Shown piece by piece: positions 26,327 to 36,060 of a DNA stretch of 64,000 bases; within the stretch, counting starts at the first letter, position 1; every line of letters begins with the position of its first letter. The position numbers and the translations under genes are program-made. The stretch comes from Candidatus Accumulibacter phosphatis (GTDB taxonomy: Bacteria > Pseudomonadota > Gammaproteobacteria > Burkholderiales > Rhodocyclaceae). The stretch covers positions 43,584 through 107,583 of the forward strand of contig NZ_SPMY01000016.1 in NCBI RefSeq assembly GCF_012939955.1, in the 5' to 3' direction. The notes under the pieces are model-generated. The model was not told the DNA's origin and searched no databases. It saw only the letters and a program-made list of their open reading frames with translations.

Positions 26327-27781
26327 ATGGCCATCACCACATCCCGACCGGCTTCGCTGCCACCGCCCGCGGCTCGCTTCCTCGCCCCCCCTCGTCACTC
26401 CTGCTCGCTGCGCTTCCCAAGCCGCTTTCGGCCCTGGAAGCGAGTGATCCCTTTGCCACCAGGGCCATCACCCCACCTCGCCCGGCCCTCGATCTCACTG
26501 CCACAGAGAAGGCCTATCTGCCATGCCAGGCGCTGCCCAGCGACACCCCCTTACGGCGTCCTCGAAGTCGTCGACCTGGCGCTGTGCAAGAACCCGACGA
26601 CGCGCGAAATATGGGCCATCGCTCGCCTACAAGCGGCTGAGGTCGGCGTCGCGCAGGCCCAGTTCCTGCCGGCGATCGACGGCCAACTGGCGGTCAATCG
26701 CCTGCACGGCAAGTCGCGCAGCGCCACCCCACGCAATGCGTCGCTGACCCTGTCCTGGCTGCTGGTCGATTTCGGTGCCCGCTCGGCCAATCTCGAAGTC
26801 GCCCGGCAGCTGCTCAGCGCCGCGTCGGCAACGCTCGACGCCACCGTGCAGAGTGTTTTTCTCAGCGCCCTGCAGTCCTATTTCAACACCCAGGCGGCGC
26901 GGGCTGCAGTCACGGCTGCGCTGGAGTCGGAAAAAGCCAGTCGCGAAAGCCTGACCGCCGCCGAAGTGCGCTACCGCGTTGGCAGCGGCACGCCGGCCGA
27001 CCGCCTGCAGGCACAGACCGCCTGGTCGCAAGCGACGCTCAACCGAATCAGGAGCGAGGGCGTGCTACGCAATGCGCTCGGCAGACTGGCCAAGGTGATG
27101 GGCCTGGACGCCAACCATCCGCTGCGTCTCGACGACATCCCAAAGACCCTGCCCGACAGCGGTTTCGACCGCGACGTCGCGGCGCTGATTAGCGAAGCGC
27201 GCCGACGACGACCCGAGATGCAGGCCGCCGCAGCGGAACTGAAAGCGGCTGAAGCGGGCATCGACTACGCGCGCGCCGCCGGTCGGCCGACGATCTCACT
27301 GAGTGGCGGCCCGCAATGGGAACACCTCGACGGTCTTTCGGGCCAGGGCAATTCGATCGGCCTGAGCGTCCAACTACCGATTTTTTCCGGCTTCAACACC
27401 ACCTACCAGATACGCGCCGCAGAGGCGCGCAGCGAAGTTCAGGCTGCGCGCCTCGAAAACACTCGCCAGCAGGTGGCGCTGGAGGTTTGGGAAAACTATC
27501 AGAGCCTGAGCACCGCCACCCAGACCATCCGCAGCAGCGCCGACCTGCTGAGCAGTGCCGAGCAGTCCGAACGCGTTGCCCTGGGGCGCTACAAAGCCGG
27601 CGTCGGCAATATCCTCGACGTCCTCAACGCGCAGAGCGCACTCGCCGCGGCGCGCCTGCAGCGCATCCAGGCGATGCTCGACTGGCAGGTCTCGCGCGCC
27701 GCACTGGCCAGATCGATCGGCGCCCTCGACAGCAGCCTGCTGCTCTCGGTCAGCGCAGAACCAAATGCCCGTAAACCATGA
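26327..27781 (+). pseudogene. TolC family outer-membrane efflux protein with two compensating frameshifts near its N-terminus
   Basis: Outer-membrane channel of the TolC type, about 484 residues. From residue ~75 the frame is normal (PYGVLEVVDLALCKNP, long coiled coils, GSGTPADRLQAQTAW, PIFSGFNTTYQIRAAE, YKAGVGNILDVLNAQ). The N-terminal 75 residues of the open frame are not protein-like, whereas the neighbouring frame over 26390-26550 reads SSLLLAALPKPLSALEASDPF and ITPPRPALDLTATEKAYLPC, a credible signal peptide and mature N-terminus. Adding one C to the C7 run at about 26385 and removing one base of the run at about 26546-26551 restores a single frame from ATG 26327. First gene of the efflux operon; its stop overlaps macA. 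Confidence 0.83.
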
Positions 27782-29007
27782 AAATCTCACTCACAAAATC
27801 GCTTCTTGGCCTATTCGCCGTCACCCTCGCCACTGGCGGCATGTACTGGCAGCACAAGAACGCCACCCTGTCGCCGGAGCAGCGCTACAAGCTGCAGCCC
27901 ATCGAGCGTGGCGAGATCACCCAGACCGTATCGGCCAACGGCACTCTCAACCCGGTAGTGCTGGTGAACGTCGGCACGCAGGTCTCGGGAACGGTGACCC
28001 GGCTATATGTCGATTTCAACGACAAGGTCGAAAAGGGACAGGCCTTGCTCGAACTAGACGACTCCTTGCTCGCCGCCCAGGCTCGGCAATCGGCGGCCAA
28101 CGTGCGTAACGTCTCGGCAGCACTCGATCTGGCACGCGCCAACGAAGCACGCATGCGCGCCCTGTTCGCGCAGGAGTACGTTTCCCGCCAGGAATTCGAG
28201 CAGTCGATCCAGACGCGCCGCTCGTCCGAGGCGCAGTTGGCGCAGGCCAGGGCAGCGGCCGACAAGGATCAGGTCAATCTCCGCTACACCACGATTCGCT
28301 CGCCGGTCTCAGGCGTCGTCGTCGACCGCGTCATCGACCTGGGCCAGACGGTCGCCGCCAGTCTGCAGACACCGACGCTGATCAAGATTGCCCAGGATCT
28401 GTCCGAAATGCGCATCGATTCGAGCTTCGCGGAAGCCGACATCGGCAAGATCCGTGAAGGACAAGCCGTGCGCTTTACCGTCGATGCCTTCCCGGAGCGT
28501 AGTTTCGAGGGCCGCGTGCAGCAGATTCGCCTCAATCCGACCACGCAGCAGAACGTCGTCACCTACAACGTCCGCGTTTCGCTCTCCAACCCCGAACACA
28601 TTCTTCTGCCCGGAATGACCGCCTACGTCAGCATCGCCGTCGCCCAGCGCGACGACGCTCTCCTGGTCCCCAACGCGGCGCTGCGCTTCAAGCCTCCGGA
28701 GGACGCCAACAAGTCGCTCCCCGCGGAATCGGCGGAGTCTGCGGAGTCCGCGGAGCGCCCCGCAGAGGCCAGCAAGGGCACCGGCAAGGGCCGCACGCGC
28801 GAAGCCAACCGCGGCGGCAGCAGCGGCACCGTACACATCGTCGATCGAGGCCAGCTGAAAGCCGTACGTCTGCAACTCGGCATTACCGACAACCGCAACA
28901 GTGAAGTCCTCGCTGGCGAGCTGAAGGTCGACGAGCGGGTGGTCATCGGCGAGAACGCGCTCAATTCGGGCGGCAAGCCGAGCAGCGTCGGCCTGCGCTT
29001 GTTCTGA
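27778..29007 (+). CDS. macA: Efflux periplasmic adaptor (MacA-like)
   Basis: Membrane fusion protein of 409 residues joining an inner-membrane ABC transporter to TolC. An N-terminal membrane anchor (LLGLFAVTLATGGMYW), a barrel-sandwich lipoyl half (GTQVSGTVTRLYVDFNDKVEKG), coiled-coil hairpin (about 95-170), second lipoyl half (IRSPVSGVVVDRV) and beta-barrel domain are in order. Residues about 320-345 are a low-complexity insert of repeated AES units. ATGA overlap with the TolC gene and TGATG overlap with the ATPase gene show tight coupling. Confidence 0.88.
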   Translation: MKISLTKSLLGLFAVTLATGGMYWQHKNATLSPEQRYKLQPIERGEITQTVSANGTLNPVVLVNVGTQVSGTVTRLYVDFNDKVEKGQALLELDDSLLAAQARQSAANVRNVSAALDLARANEARMRALFAQEYVSRQEFEQSIQTRRSSEAQLAQARAAADKDQVNLRYTTIRSPVSGVVVDRVIDLGQTVAASLQTPTLIKIAQDLSEMRIDSSFAEADIGKIREGQAVRFTVDAFPERSFEGRVQQIRLNPTTQQNVVTYNVRVSLSNPEHILLPGMTAYVSIAVAQRDDALLVPNAALRFKPPEDANKSLPAESAESAESAERPAEASKGTGKGRTREANRGGSSGTVHIVDRGQLKAVRLQLGITDNRNSEVLAGELKVDERVVIGENALNSGGKPSSVGLRLF

Positions 29008-29717
29008 TGCCGCCGCCACTGATTCGGGTCGCCGCACTCGGCAAGTCCTACGCCACGGCTGCCGGACCCTTCGCGGCGCTCGGGGGCATCGATCTGAGCA
29101 TCGAAGCCGGCGAGTTCGTGGCCATCATGGGTCAGTCCGGATCCGGCAAGTCGACCCTCATGAACGTGCTCGGCTGCCTCGACACACCGACCAGCGGCGA
29201 TTATTTTCTACTCGGCCGCAATGTCGCCCATCTCGGCCACGACGAACTGGCAGCGCTGCGCAACCGCAGCATCGGCTTCGTCTTCCAGGGTTTCAATTTG
29301 CTGCAGCGGATGACGCTGACCGACAACGTCGCCCTGCCGCTGGTCTACGCAGGCGTCGAGCGCGCGCAGCGACGCCTGCGAGCGCAGCAGGCACTCGACC
29401 GCGTCGGGCTCGCCGGCTACTTCGACTCGCTGCCCAGTCGCATCTCCGGCGGCCAGCAGCAGCGCGTGGCAATCGCCCGCGCGGTGGTCAATTCGCCGGC
29501 ACTGATTCTCGCGGACGAACCAACCGGCAACCTCGACAGCCATACCAGCGAGGAAATCATGGACCTGTTTTCGGAGCTCAACCGCGCCGGGATCACTATC
29601 GTCCTGGTCACCCACGAGGCCGACATCGCCGCCTATGCACGGCGGCAGGTGCGTTTCCTCGACGGGCTCATCGTCAGCGATGTCGCCAGCCCGGCAAGAG
29701 CGCTCGGCGAATGCTGA
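29007..29717 (+). CDS. ABC transporter ATP-binding protein (MacB-type)
   Basis: Cytosolic ATPase of 236 residues energising the MacAB-TolC type exporter. Walker A GQSGSGKST, Q-loop VFQGFNLL, signature ISGGQQQRVAIARA, Walker B LILADEPTGNLD and switch VTHEAD are all intact. In E. coli MacB the ATPase and permease are one chain; here the permease is a separate gene, the usual state of the related YknY/LolD-like ATPases. Start ATG 29007 overlaps the MacA stop, and its end overlaps the permease start. Confidence 0.92.
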   Translation: MPPPLIRVAALGKSYATAAGPFAALGGIDLSIEAGEFVAIMGQSGSGKSTLMNVLGCLDTPTSGDYFLLGRNVAHLGHDELAALRNRSIGFVFQGFNLLQRMTLTDNVALPLVYAGVERAQRRLRAQQALDRVGLAGYFDSLPSRISGGQQQRVAIARAVVNSPALILADEPTGNLDSHTSEEIMDLFSELNRAGITIVLVTHEADIAAYARRQVRFLDGLIVSDVASPARALGEC

Positions 29718-30931
29718 AAGCCATGCTCGGTGAAGCCTGGCAGGCGATGGGTGCCAACCGCATGCGCACCGCCTTGACCATGCTCGGCATGGTCATTGGC
29801 GTCGGCTCGGTGGTCCTGATGATGGCCATCGGCCAGGGTGCGCAGTACGCCGTGGCACAGACCATCAGCACCATGGGCAGCAATCTGTACATCGTGATCT
29901 CGGGATCGACCAGCTCCGGCGGTCTACGCAGCGGCGGTGGCGGCGGCCCATCGCTGAACGTTGCCGACGCCGAGGCGATAGCCCAACTCGACGGCGTCAG
30001 CCACGTGGCACCGGTCCACCAGGGGCGACAACAACTGGTGCATGGCGCGAACAACTGGAGTGCGACGGTGGTCGGCACGACACCCGCGTATTTTGACGCA
30101 CGTGCGTGGGCGGTGACCAACGGTTATCTTTTCGGTGACTCCGACCTGCGCTCGGCGACCCGCGTCGCGCTGATCGGCCAGACCACCGCCGCCAACCTTT
30201 TTGGCAGCGACGACCCCGTCGGCAAGACCATCCGTATTCAGCAGAGCCCCTTCCTGGTCATCGGCGTTCTCGCCAAGAAGGGCCAGAACCTCGACGGACG
30301 CGATCAGGACGACACGGTCATCGTGCCGCTGAGCACCGCCCAGCGCAAGGTTTTCGGCACGCCCTTTCCCGGATCGGTGCGCGTGATGCTGGTCCAGGCC
30401 GTGTCCGCCGAAGCCATGTCAGGCGTGGAAACCAGCATGATTGCCCTGCTTCGCCAGCGCCACCGCCTGCGCGACGGACAGGACAACGACTTCTACGTTC
30501 GCAATCTGACCGCTGCCGCCGACTCCGCTGCCGAGACGACGCGCGTGATGTCGCTGCTGCTCGGCGCCATCGCTTCGGTATCACTGCTCGTCGGCGGCAT
30601 CGGGATCATGAATATCATGCTCGTTTCGGTGACCGAGCGAACGCGCGAAATCGGCATTCGCATGGCCATCGGCGCCCGCCAGAAGGACATCCGCAGCCAA
30701 TTCCTGCTCGAAGCACTGATGATCTCCATCGCTGGCTGCCTGATCGGCCTGCTGCTCGGAATCGGCGGCGCGCTGCTGATCAACGCCATCTCCGATATGG
30801 TGATCGTCATCTCCGGTGGCTCGGTGCTGATCGCTTTCGGCGTTGCGGCGGGGATCGGCATTTTCTTCGGCTTCTACCCGGCGCGTCGGGCCGCCGCGCT
30901 CGACCCGATCGAAGCACTTCGCCATCAATAG
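29711..30931 (+). CDS. ABC transporter permease (MacB-type)
   Basis: Inner-membrane permease of 406 residues: one N-terminal transmembrane helix ([19 protein letters not shown]), a MacB_PCD periplasmic domain (about 40-270) with a Gly/Ser-rich loop near 60-80, then three helices in the FtsX domain ([52 protein letters not shown]). The family signature [17 protein letters not shown] sits between helices 2 and 3. Overlaps the ATPase gene by 7 bases; last gene of the operon. Substrate unknown (macrolide, peptide or lipid). Confidence 0.9.
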   Translation: MLKAMLGEAWQAMGANRMRTALTMLGMVIGVGSVVLMMAIGQGAQYAVAQTISTMGSNLYIVISGSTSSGGLRSGGGGGPSLNVADAEAIAQLDGVSHVAPVHQGRQQLVHGANNWSATVVGTTPAYFDARAWAVTNGYLFGDSDLRSATRVALIGQTTAANLFGSDDPVGKTIRIQQSPFLVIGVLAKKGQNLDGRDQDDTVIVPLSTAQRKVFGTPFPGSVRVMLVQAVSAEAMSGVETSMIALLRQRHRLRDGQDNDFYVRNLTAAADSAAETTRVMSLLLGAIASVSLLVGGIGIMNIMLVSVTERTREIGIRMAIGARQKDIRSQFLLEALMISIAGCLIGLLLGIGGALLINAISDMVIVISGGSVLIAFGVAAGIGIFFGFYPARRAAALDPIEALRHQ

Positions 30932-30990
30932 TCCTGGCAACTCCTTACAGGCTACAATCTGCAGTCCGCAACGACCGCGAGACCCCTGCC

Positions 30991-31512
30991 ATGCCCATTT
31001 ACGCAATCGGCGCCCGCCGCCCGCAACTCGACCCGCAGAGCTGGGTCGCCCCCACGGCGATCGTCATCGGTGACGTCCGCTTGGCAAAGAATGCCTCGAT
31101 CTGGTGGAACGCCACACTACGCGGCGACAACGACCCGATCAGCATCGGCGAAAACAGCAACATTCAAGACAACTCGGTGCTGCACACCGACGAAGGTGTG
31201 CCACTCATCGTTGGCCGCAACGTTACCGTCGGCCACCTGGTCATGCTGCACGGCTGCAGGATCGGCGACGGCTCACTGATCGGCATCGGTTCGGTGCTGC
31301 TCAACCATGCGGTGATCGGCAAGGGCTGCATCGTCGGGGCCAACACCCTGATTCCCGAAGGCAAGGTCTTTCCCGACTACTCGCTGATCATTGGCTCACC
31401 GGGCAAGGTGATCCGACAACTCAGTGACGCCGAGGTCGAGCGCCTCGCGCATAGTGCCGACCACTATGTCGCCAACTGGCAGCGCTACCGGCTTGAGCTC
31501 GCAGCCCAGTAG
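30991..31512 (+). CDS. Gamma-class carbonic anhydrase family protein
   Basis: Left-handed beta-helix protein of 173 residues (YrdA/CaiE-like). Hexapeptide repeats run through residues about 20-135. The three metal-ligand histidines appear in NSVLHTDEG and [10 protein letters not shown]. Probable zinc or iron enzyme interconverting CO2 and bicarbonate, or a related acyltransferase fold with no proven activity. Own start ATG 30991; 60 bases separate it from the permease gene. Confidence 0.87.
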   Translation: MPIYAIGARRPQLDPQSWVAPTAIVIGDVRLAKNASIWWNATLRGDNDPISIGENSNIQDNSVLHTDEGVPLIVGRNVTVGHLVMLHGCRIGDGSLIGIGSVLLNHAVIGKGCIVGANTLIPEGKVFPDYSLIIGSPGKVIRQLSDAEVERLAHSADHYVANWQRYRLELAAQ

Positions 31513-31577
31513 CGGACGGGCGGCCATTAGAGTAAGCGTTTGGGTCCAACATCTCACTGAAGCGACGAAAGGAGAAC

Positions 31578-32469
31578 ATGGACATGTTTGACTATCATGA
31601 CGCCTTTTCGAGAAATATCGGCTGGGTTACCGAAGCCGAACAGGAGAAACTGCGCAACTGCAGAGTGGCGATTGGTGGGCTTGGCGGCGTTGGCGGCGTT
31701 CACCTGCTGACGCTGGCGCGCCTCGGCATCGGCCGCTTCACGATTGCCGACTTCGATGTTTTCGAGATGGCGAATTTCAATCGCCAGGTCGGCGCCCGAA
31801 TGAGTACCCTGAAACGCCCCAAGATAGACGTGATGGCCGCTGAGCTTCGCGATATCAATGCGGACGCAGAGCTCCGCTGCTGTCCGGCGGGAATCAATAC
31901 AGAGTCACTCGACGACTTCCTGGATGGTGTAGATGTTTACGTCGACGGCCTCGATTTTTTTTGCTTTCGCCGCACGTCGGATGACGTTTGCCGCGTGCGA
32001 AAGGAAAGGCATTCCGGTGGTCACCGCAGCCCCTCTCGGCCTGGGGACCGCAGTAGTGAGCTTTGCGCCTGGTGGGATGTCCTTCGAGGACTACTTCGGA
32101 TGGGACGATAGCGACGAGCTGGAGATGTCGATCCGCTTCCTGGTCGGCCTGTCGCCAGCGATGCTGCAGCGCGGCTACATCGTAGACGAAACGCGGGTGA
32201 ACCTGGCCGAACACCGGGGCCCCTCAAGCATTGCCGCCTGTCAGCTCTGCGCGGGAGTCGCCGCGGTTGAGGTCCTGAAGCTGCTGCTCGGTCGTGGTGG
32301 CGTGCGACTGGCTCCGTGGGCGACCCAATTCGATGCGTATCGCATGCGTCTGGTGCGCACTTGGCGCCCCTGGGGCTACCGAAACCCGCTGCAGCGCCTG
32401 ATGATCATGCTGCTCAAAGTGCAGCTCAAGGCGATGGTGCAGCGTGCAAGCAAGCGGAGCGCGCCATGA
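31578..32469 (+). pseudogene. ThiF/E1-like adenylyltransferase, frameshifted in a T8 run
   Basis: Ubiquitin-activating-enzyme-like adenylyltransferase of about 296 residues. The nucleotide loop AIGGLGGVGGVHLL, the DFDVFEMANFNRQ strand with acidic Mg ligand, and RPKIDVMAAELRDIN are in the first frame; FAARRMTFAACERKGIPVV, TAAPLGLGTAVVSF and ACQLCAGVAAVEVLKLLLG are in the second. Removing one T from T8 at 31954-31961 restores GLDFFAFAARR. AAAGGAG precedes ATG 31578. Its stop overlaps the nitroreductase gene (ATGA). The same two domains form one chain in Rv1355c-type proteins, so they probably act together on one substrate. Confidence 0.82.
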
Positions 32470-33533
32470 ATCGTGACATCCTGCTGCAAGTGATCGACCT
32501 CGCCCGCTGGGCGCCGAGCGGCGACAACACCCAACCATGGCGCTTCAGCATCGTCGGTGAGCAACATCTGCGCGTGCACGGCCACGACACGCGCGACGAA
32601 GTTCTCTATGACTACGAGGGCCGCGCCAGCCACATTGCGCACGGCGCACTGCTCGAGACGCTGCGTGTCGTGGCCTCGAGTTTCGGTCTGGCAACGCACT
32701 GGACAGTCGAAGCCGATAGCGAAGCGCGCAGCCCGGTCTACGACGTTCATTTCTCGGCACAGTCGGATATGTCGACCGACCCACTCTTCCCGTACATTGA
32801 AAAACGCGTCGTACAACGACGGCCGATGCGGACCACTGCGCTAACACCGACGCAGCGCGCCGCCATTCAAGCATCGGCCGGTGACGAACTGGAGGTCCAG
32901 TTTTTCGAATCTTTTTCCGAGCGCCTGGAAGTGGCGTCGCTGCTTTGGCACAACGCCAGAATCCGCCTGACCTGCCCGGAGGCATTTGCCGTGCACAGAA
33001 AGGTCATCGAGTGGCGGGCTCGTTTCAGTGAAGATCGCATCCCAGAGCAGGCGGTCGGCGTCGATCCGCTGACCGCGCGCTTGATGGAATGGGTCATGCA
33101 GAGCTGGGAGCGCGTGCGCTTTTTCAATCGCTACCTTCTCGGCACCGTCGCCCCGCGCGTCCAGCTCGATTTCCTGCCAGCCGTTTTTTGTGCCGCACAT
33201 CTGCTACTGCGCCCCGCCCGCGCACCCACCGAACTGGAAGACTGGGTACGTCTGGGAATATCCCTGCAGCGGCTCTGGCTAACGGTCACCAAGGAAGGAC
33301 TACACCTTCAGCCCGAACTAACACCGGTGATCTTTCGCTGGTACGCGCGCGACAATCGCCGCTTCTCGTCCGCTCCGGCACTGTTCGAAGATGCGCAACG
33401 CCTGTCGCATGTCTTTGAGCGCCTGGCACAGTGCGGGCCGGACGAGCCGTTCTTCTTCTTCTGCCGCGTCGGCGTGGCGGCGGCGCCCTGGAGTCGCTCT
33501 CTGCGCCTGCCACGCGAGCGGCTGATGCGCTAG
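32466..33533 (+). CDS. Nitroreductase family protein (partner of ThiF-like gene)
   Basis: Protein of 355 residues, FMN-dependent nitroreductase fold. The N-terminus LLQVIDLARWAPSGDNTQPWRF is the conserved flavin-binding start, followed by VHGHDTRDEVLYDYEG and a long insertion relative to small nitroreductases. No signal peptide. The ATG at 32466 overlaps the ThiF stop by four bases. Context suggests a two-step modification in which an acyl or carboxylate group is adenylated and a flavin oxidoreduction follows; the substrate is unknown. Confidence 0.82.
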   Translation: MNRDILLQVIDLARWAPSGDNTQPWRFSIVGEQHLRVHGHDTRDEVLYDYEGRASHIAHGALLETLRVVASSFGLATHWTVEADSEARSPVYDVHFSAQSDMSTDPLFPYIEKRVVQRRPMRTTALTPTQRAAIQASAGDELEVQFFESFSERLEVASLLWHNARIRLTCPEAFAVHRKVIEWRARFSEDRIPEQAVGVDPLTARLMEWVMQSWERVRFFNRYLLGTVAPRVQLDFLPAVFCAAHLLLRPARAPTELEDWVRLGISLQRLWLTVTKEGLHLQPELTPVIFRWYARDNRRFSSAPALFEDAQRLSHVFERLAQCGPDEPFFFFCRVGVAAAPWSRSLRLPRERLMR

Positions 33534-33571
33534 CGGAAAGCTGCCGGACTGCCGGCAGTGTATGTGCCCGA

Positions 33572-34342
33572 TCAATGTACGACCGCACCGAGAGCAAAGT
33601 TTTCCCGTACCGACTGCGCGCTCACCGGCCCGCCATGCCCCAGAAAATACTGCCGGATCGGACGCTTGGCGAGGGCGACAATGTTGGCATGATTCTGCGC
33701 TACGTTCTGGTGGAAATAATGCTCACCGGCGCGATGCGGGAACAGTGCGCCACCGAGCCAGCCACCAAGGATCATGTCGCCAACGAACGCGCGGCCATCG
33801 TCGAGTACGACGACCAGCGACCCGGGCGTATGTCCCGGCATAGGCAGGGCGCGACCCGCTAGGCCGTAGACCGACAGGTCAAGCTCGGTGTCGACTTCGA
33901 TATCGGCGCTGAAAGGCTCATAGCGAGCGTCAAGTGGGAACATCAGGATCAGCCTGGCGAAAAGGCCGGTCGGCGTCACCGGGTCATTGACGCCAGCGGC
34001 CATCATCAAGCGATCGCCCCGCCCGGCAATCAGCACGGCACCGCTGCGACGACGTATCTCTGCCGCCAGGCCGGCGTGGTCGGCGTGCCCGTGCGTGAGA
34101 ATGACAGCGCGCAGATCCTCTATGCGCACACCCTCCTCCGCCAACGCCGCGACGAGAGGAGCCATCTCGTTCTTGGAGCCGGAGTCCACCAGCACCGGCC
34201 CCCGCGCCCCCTTTAACAGATAGACGTTCGACATGCTCAGGCGGACGTGGACGACCTGCGCGGCAGTGGCCGCTTCTGCCGGCGCGGCTCCCGCGGCGAT
34301 TAGCAAGCCCAGGTGGAGAATCCTGTACCAGGTCTTTATCAC
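33572..34342 (-). CDS. Metallo-beta-lactamase-fold hydrolase, exported
   Basis: Protein of 256 residues with a signal peptide (ILHLGLLIAAGAAPAEA, residues about 8-24). Zinc ligands are clear: THGHADHAGL, PMPGHTPGSL, FVGDMI and FLGHGGP. It resembles periplasmic glyoxalase-II/lactonase-like hydrolases; substrate unknown. GTG 34342 was chosen because it begins a proper signal peptide; the open frame upstream to 34615 is not protein-like. Convergent with the nitroreductase gene. Confidence 0.8.
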   Translation of the reverse strand: MIKTWYRILHLGLLIAAGAAPAEAATAAQVVHVRLSMSNVYLLKGARGPVLVDSGSKNEMAPLVAALAEEGVRIEDLRAVILTHGHADHAGLAAEIRRRSGAVLIAGRGDRLMMAAGVNDPVTPTGLFARLILMFPLDARYEPFSADIEVDTELDLSVYGLAGRALPMPGHTPGSLVVVLDDGRAFVGDMILGGWLGGALFPHRAGEHYFHQNVAQNHANIVALAKRPIRQYFLGHGGPVSAQSVRENFALGAVVH

Positions 34343-34810
34343 TCGGTCAGCGCCACGATCTGTGGTCCCAGCCGCGGTCAACCCGTCCGGCGGCACCATC
34401 CAGGAAAGCATCGAGCGATTCTGCTTGAATGTCTCTTTGACCCACAAAGCAGTCGCGCGCGAACGTGTTGGCATCGAGCTTTCTTGCTCTCCTTGCCCAC
34501 GTGTGCCACTGCAAAGTCTCCGTCGTAGCGCTGACGTAACACCGACACCAGCGCTGTCGAGAGGAGCGAAGCAGGCCTCTCGAAGGCGCCCGGAAGGCCA
34601 GCGTGCCAAGGCCAAGGCCGCGAACCGGCAGTCGCTGCATCAAACCGGGAAGCCGTCTCTCCAGGACCCACGAGACCCAGTCGGTAGTTTTTGAAAGCGC
34701 CGGATGGTAGTAAACGGCCGCCATGTTCTCGTCCTCTCCCCGAAATCACGCCGGATTAGGTTTGGTAGTACAATTTCCAGCCCTACCATCCTACCATTCT
34801 TCCTCGGAGC
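34343..34810. other. Intergenic region with degraded coding traces
   Basis: About 468 bases between divergent genes. On the minus strand from about 34724 to 34360 three frames in turn give protein-like text (MAAVYYHPALSKTTDWVSW; VLRQRYDGDFAVAHVG; KLDANTFARDCFVGQRDI), which could be a broken small gene of unknown family. The right end holds the promoter area of the permease gene, with TCGGAG before its ATG. Confidence 0.4.
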
Positions 34811-36060
34811 ATGGCCCGCGTGCCAATGAGCAGCTTTCTGATGATGGACTTGCGCCTCGCCGCGCGAAGCCTCAGGCGCAACCCCAATCGAACGCTGGTT
34901 GCGGTCTTGACGGTAGCAATGGGAATAATAGCCTTTCTGCTCGCGGGCGGATTCATCGAGTGGATATTCCAGAGCATGCGCGAGGCAACGATCCGCTGGC
35001 AACTGGGCCATGTCCAGATTGTCAGGCCCGGGTACATGGTGAAGGGAGTGGCGGATCCGTACCGCTTTCTTCTCCCGGCAACTTCCCCCGAGTTCGAGAC
35101 CATCCAGCAGGCAAACGGAGTCGTCAGCGTTGCGCAACGACTTGCGTTCAGCGGATTGCTCAGCCACGGGGACTCGACAGTCAGCTTCATCGGTGAAGGA
35201 GTCGAACCCGAAAGGGAGGTCGCCATCAGCGATGACATCAACCTGCGCTCAGGAAAAAAAGCTGAGCCGCTCGGACGAAAAAAGCGGCCTTGCTCGGCGA
35301 AGGCCTGGCCAAAAACCTCGGCGTGGAGCCGGGAGACGATATCGTCCTGTTGGTAACAACGGCAAGCGGCGGGCCAAACGCGATCGAGATCAAGGTTGCC
35401 GGAATCTTCTTTACCGCCTCAAAGGAGTTCGATGACAATGCCTTACGTTTGCCAATCGAGCTGGCTCGCAAGCTGATGCGCGTGGACGGTGCCACGTCCT
35501 GGGTGGTCTTGCTTGACAGAACGGAGCAAACAAAGGCCACGGTTGAGCACCTGCGCGAGGTTCTCCCAACCGAGAGTTTTCAGGTAATCCCGTGGACCGA
35601 TTTGGCAGACTTCTACAACAAGACTGTTCTTTTGTACAGCAAACAGATCAACCTGATGAAATACATCATCGCGACGCTCATCCTCCTTACGATTTCCAAC
35701 ACTCAGACCATGAGCGTCCTTGAACGAACAACCGAGATTGGAACAATCATGGCAATTGGGCAGCGTCGATCGCGAGTGCTGTCCACTTTTCTTGTCGAGG
35801 GCGTCTTGATCGGCGTGATTGGTGGCGTCGTCGGGGTTTCCGCCGGCTGGTTACTGGCTACCATTATATCTGTGGTTGGTATTCCCATGCCGCCTGCACC
35901 TGGAATGACCACCGGCTTTACAGCAGAGATCCTTGTTACGTCTGGAATGGCAATTGACGCTTTTGTCTTGGCACTGGTGACGACCCTGCTGGCAAGCACA
36001 TTGCCGGCTGGGCGGGCCAGCCGCATGAACATCGTAGACGCGTTAAGGTTTAACCAGTGA
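34811..36060 (+). pseudogene. FtsX-like ABC transporter permease, two +1 indels in A runs
   Basis: Permease of about 415 residues of the LolE/MacB type. The N-terminal helix (TLVAVLTVAMGIIAFLLAG) and first part of the periplasmic domain are in one frame to about 35258. The expected bridge KKLSRSDEKAALLGEGLAKNLG requires removal of one A from the A7 run at about 35253-35259 and one A from the A6 run at about 35278-35283. The rest, with TEIGTIMAIGQRRSRV and three C-terminal helices, is intact to 36060. CTCGGAG precedes ATG 34811. Stop overlaps the next permease (GTGA). Confidence 0.82.
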
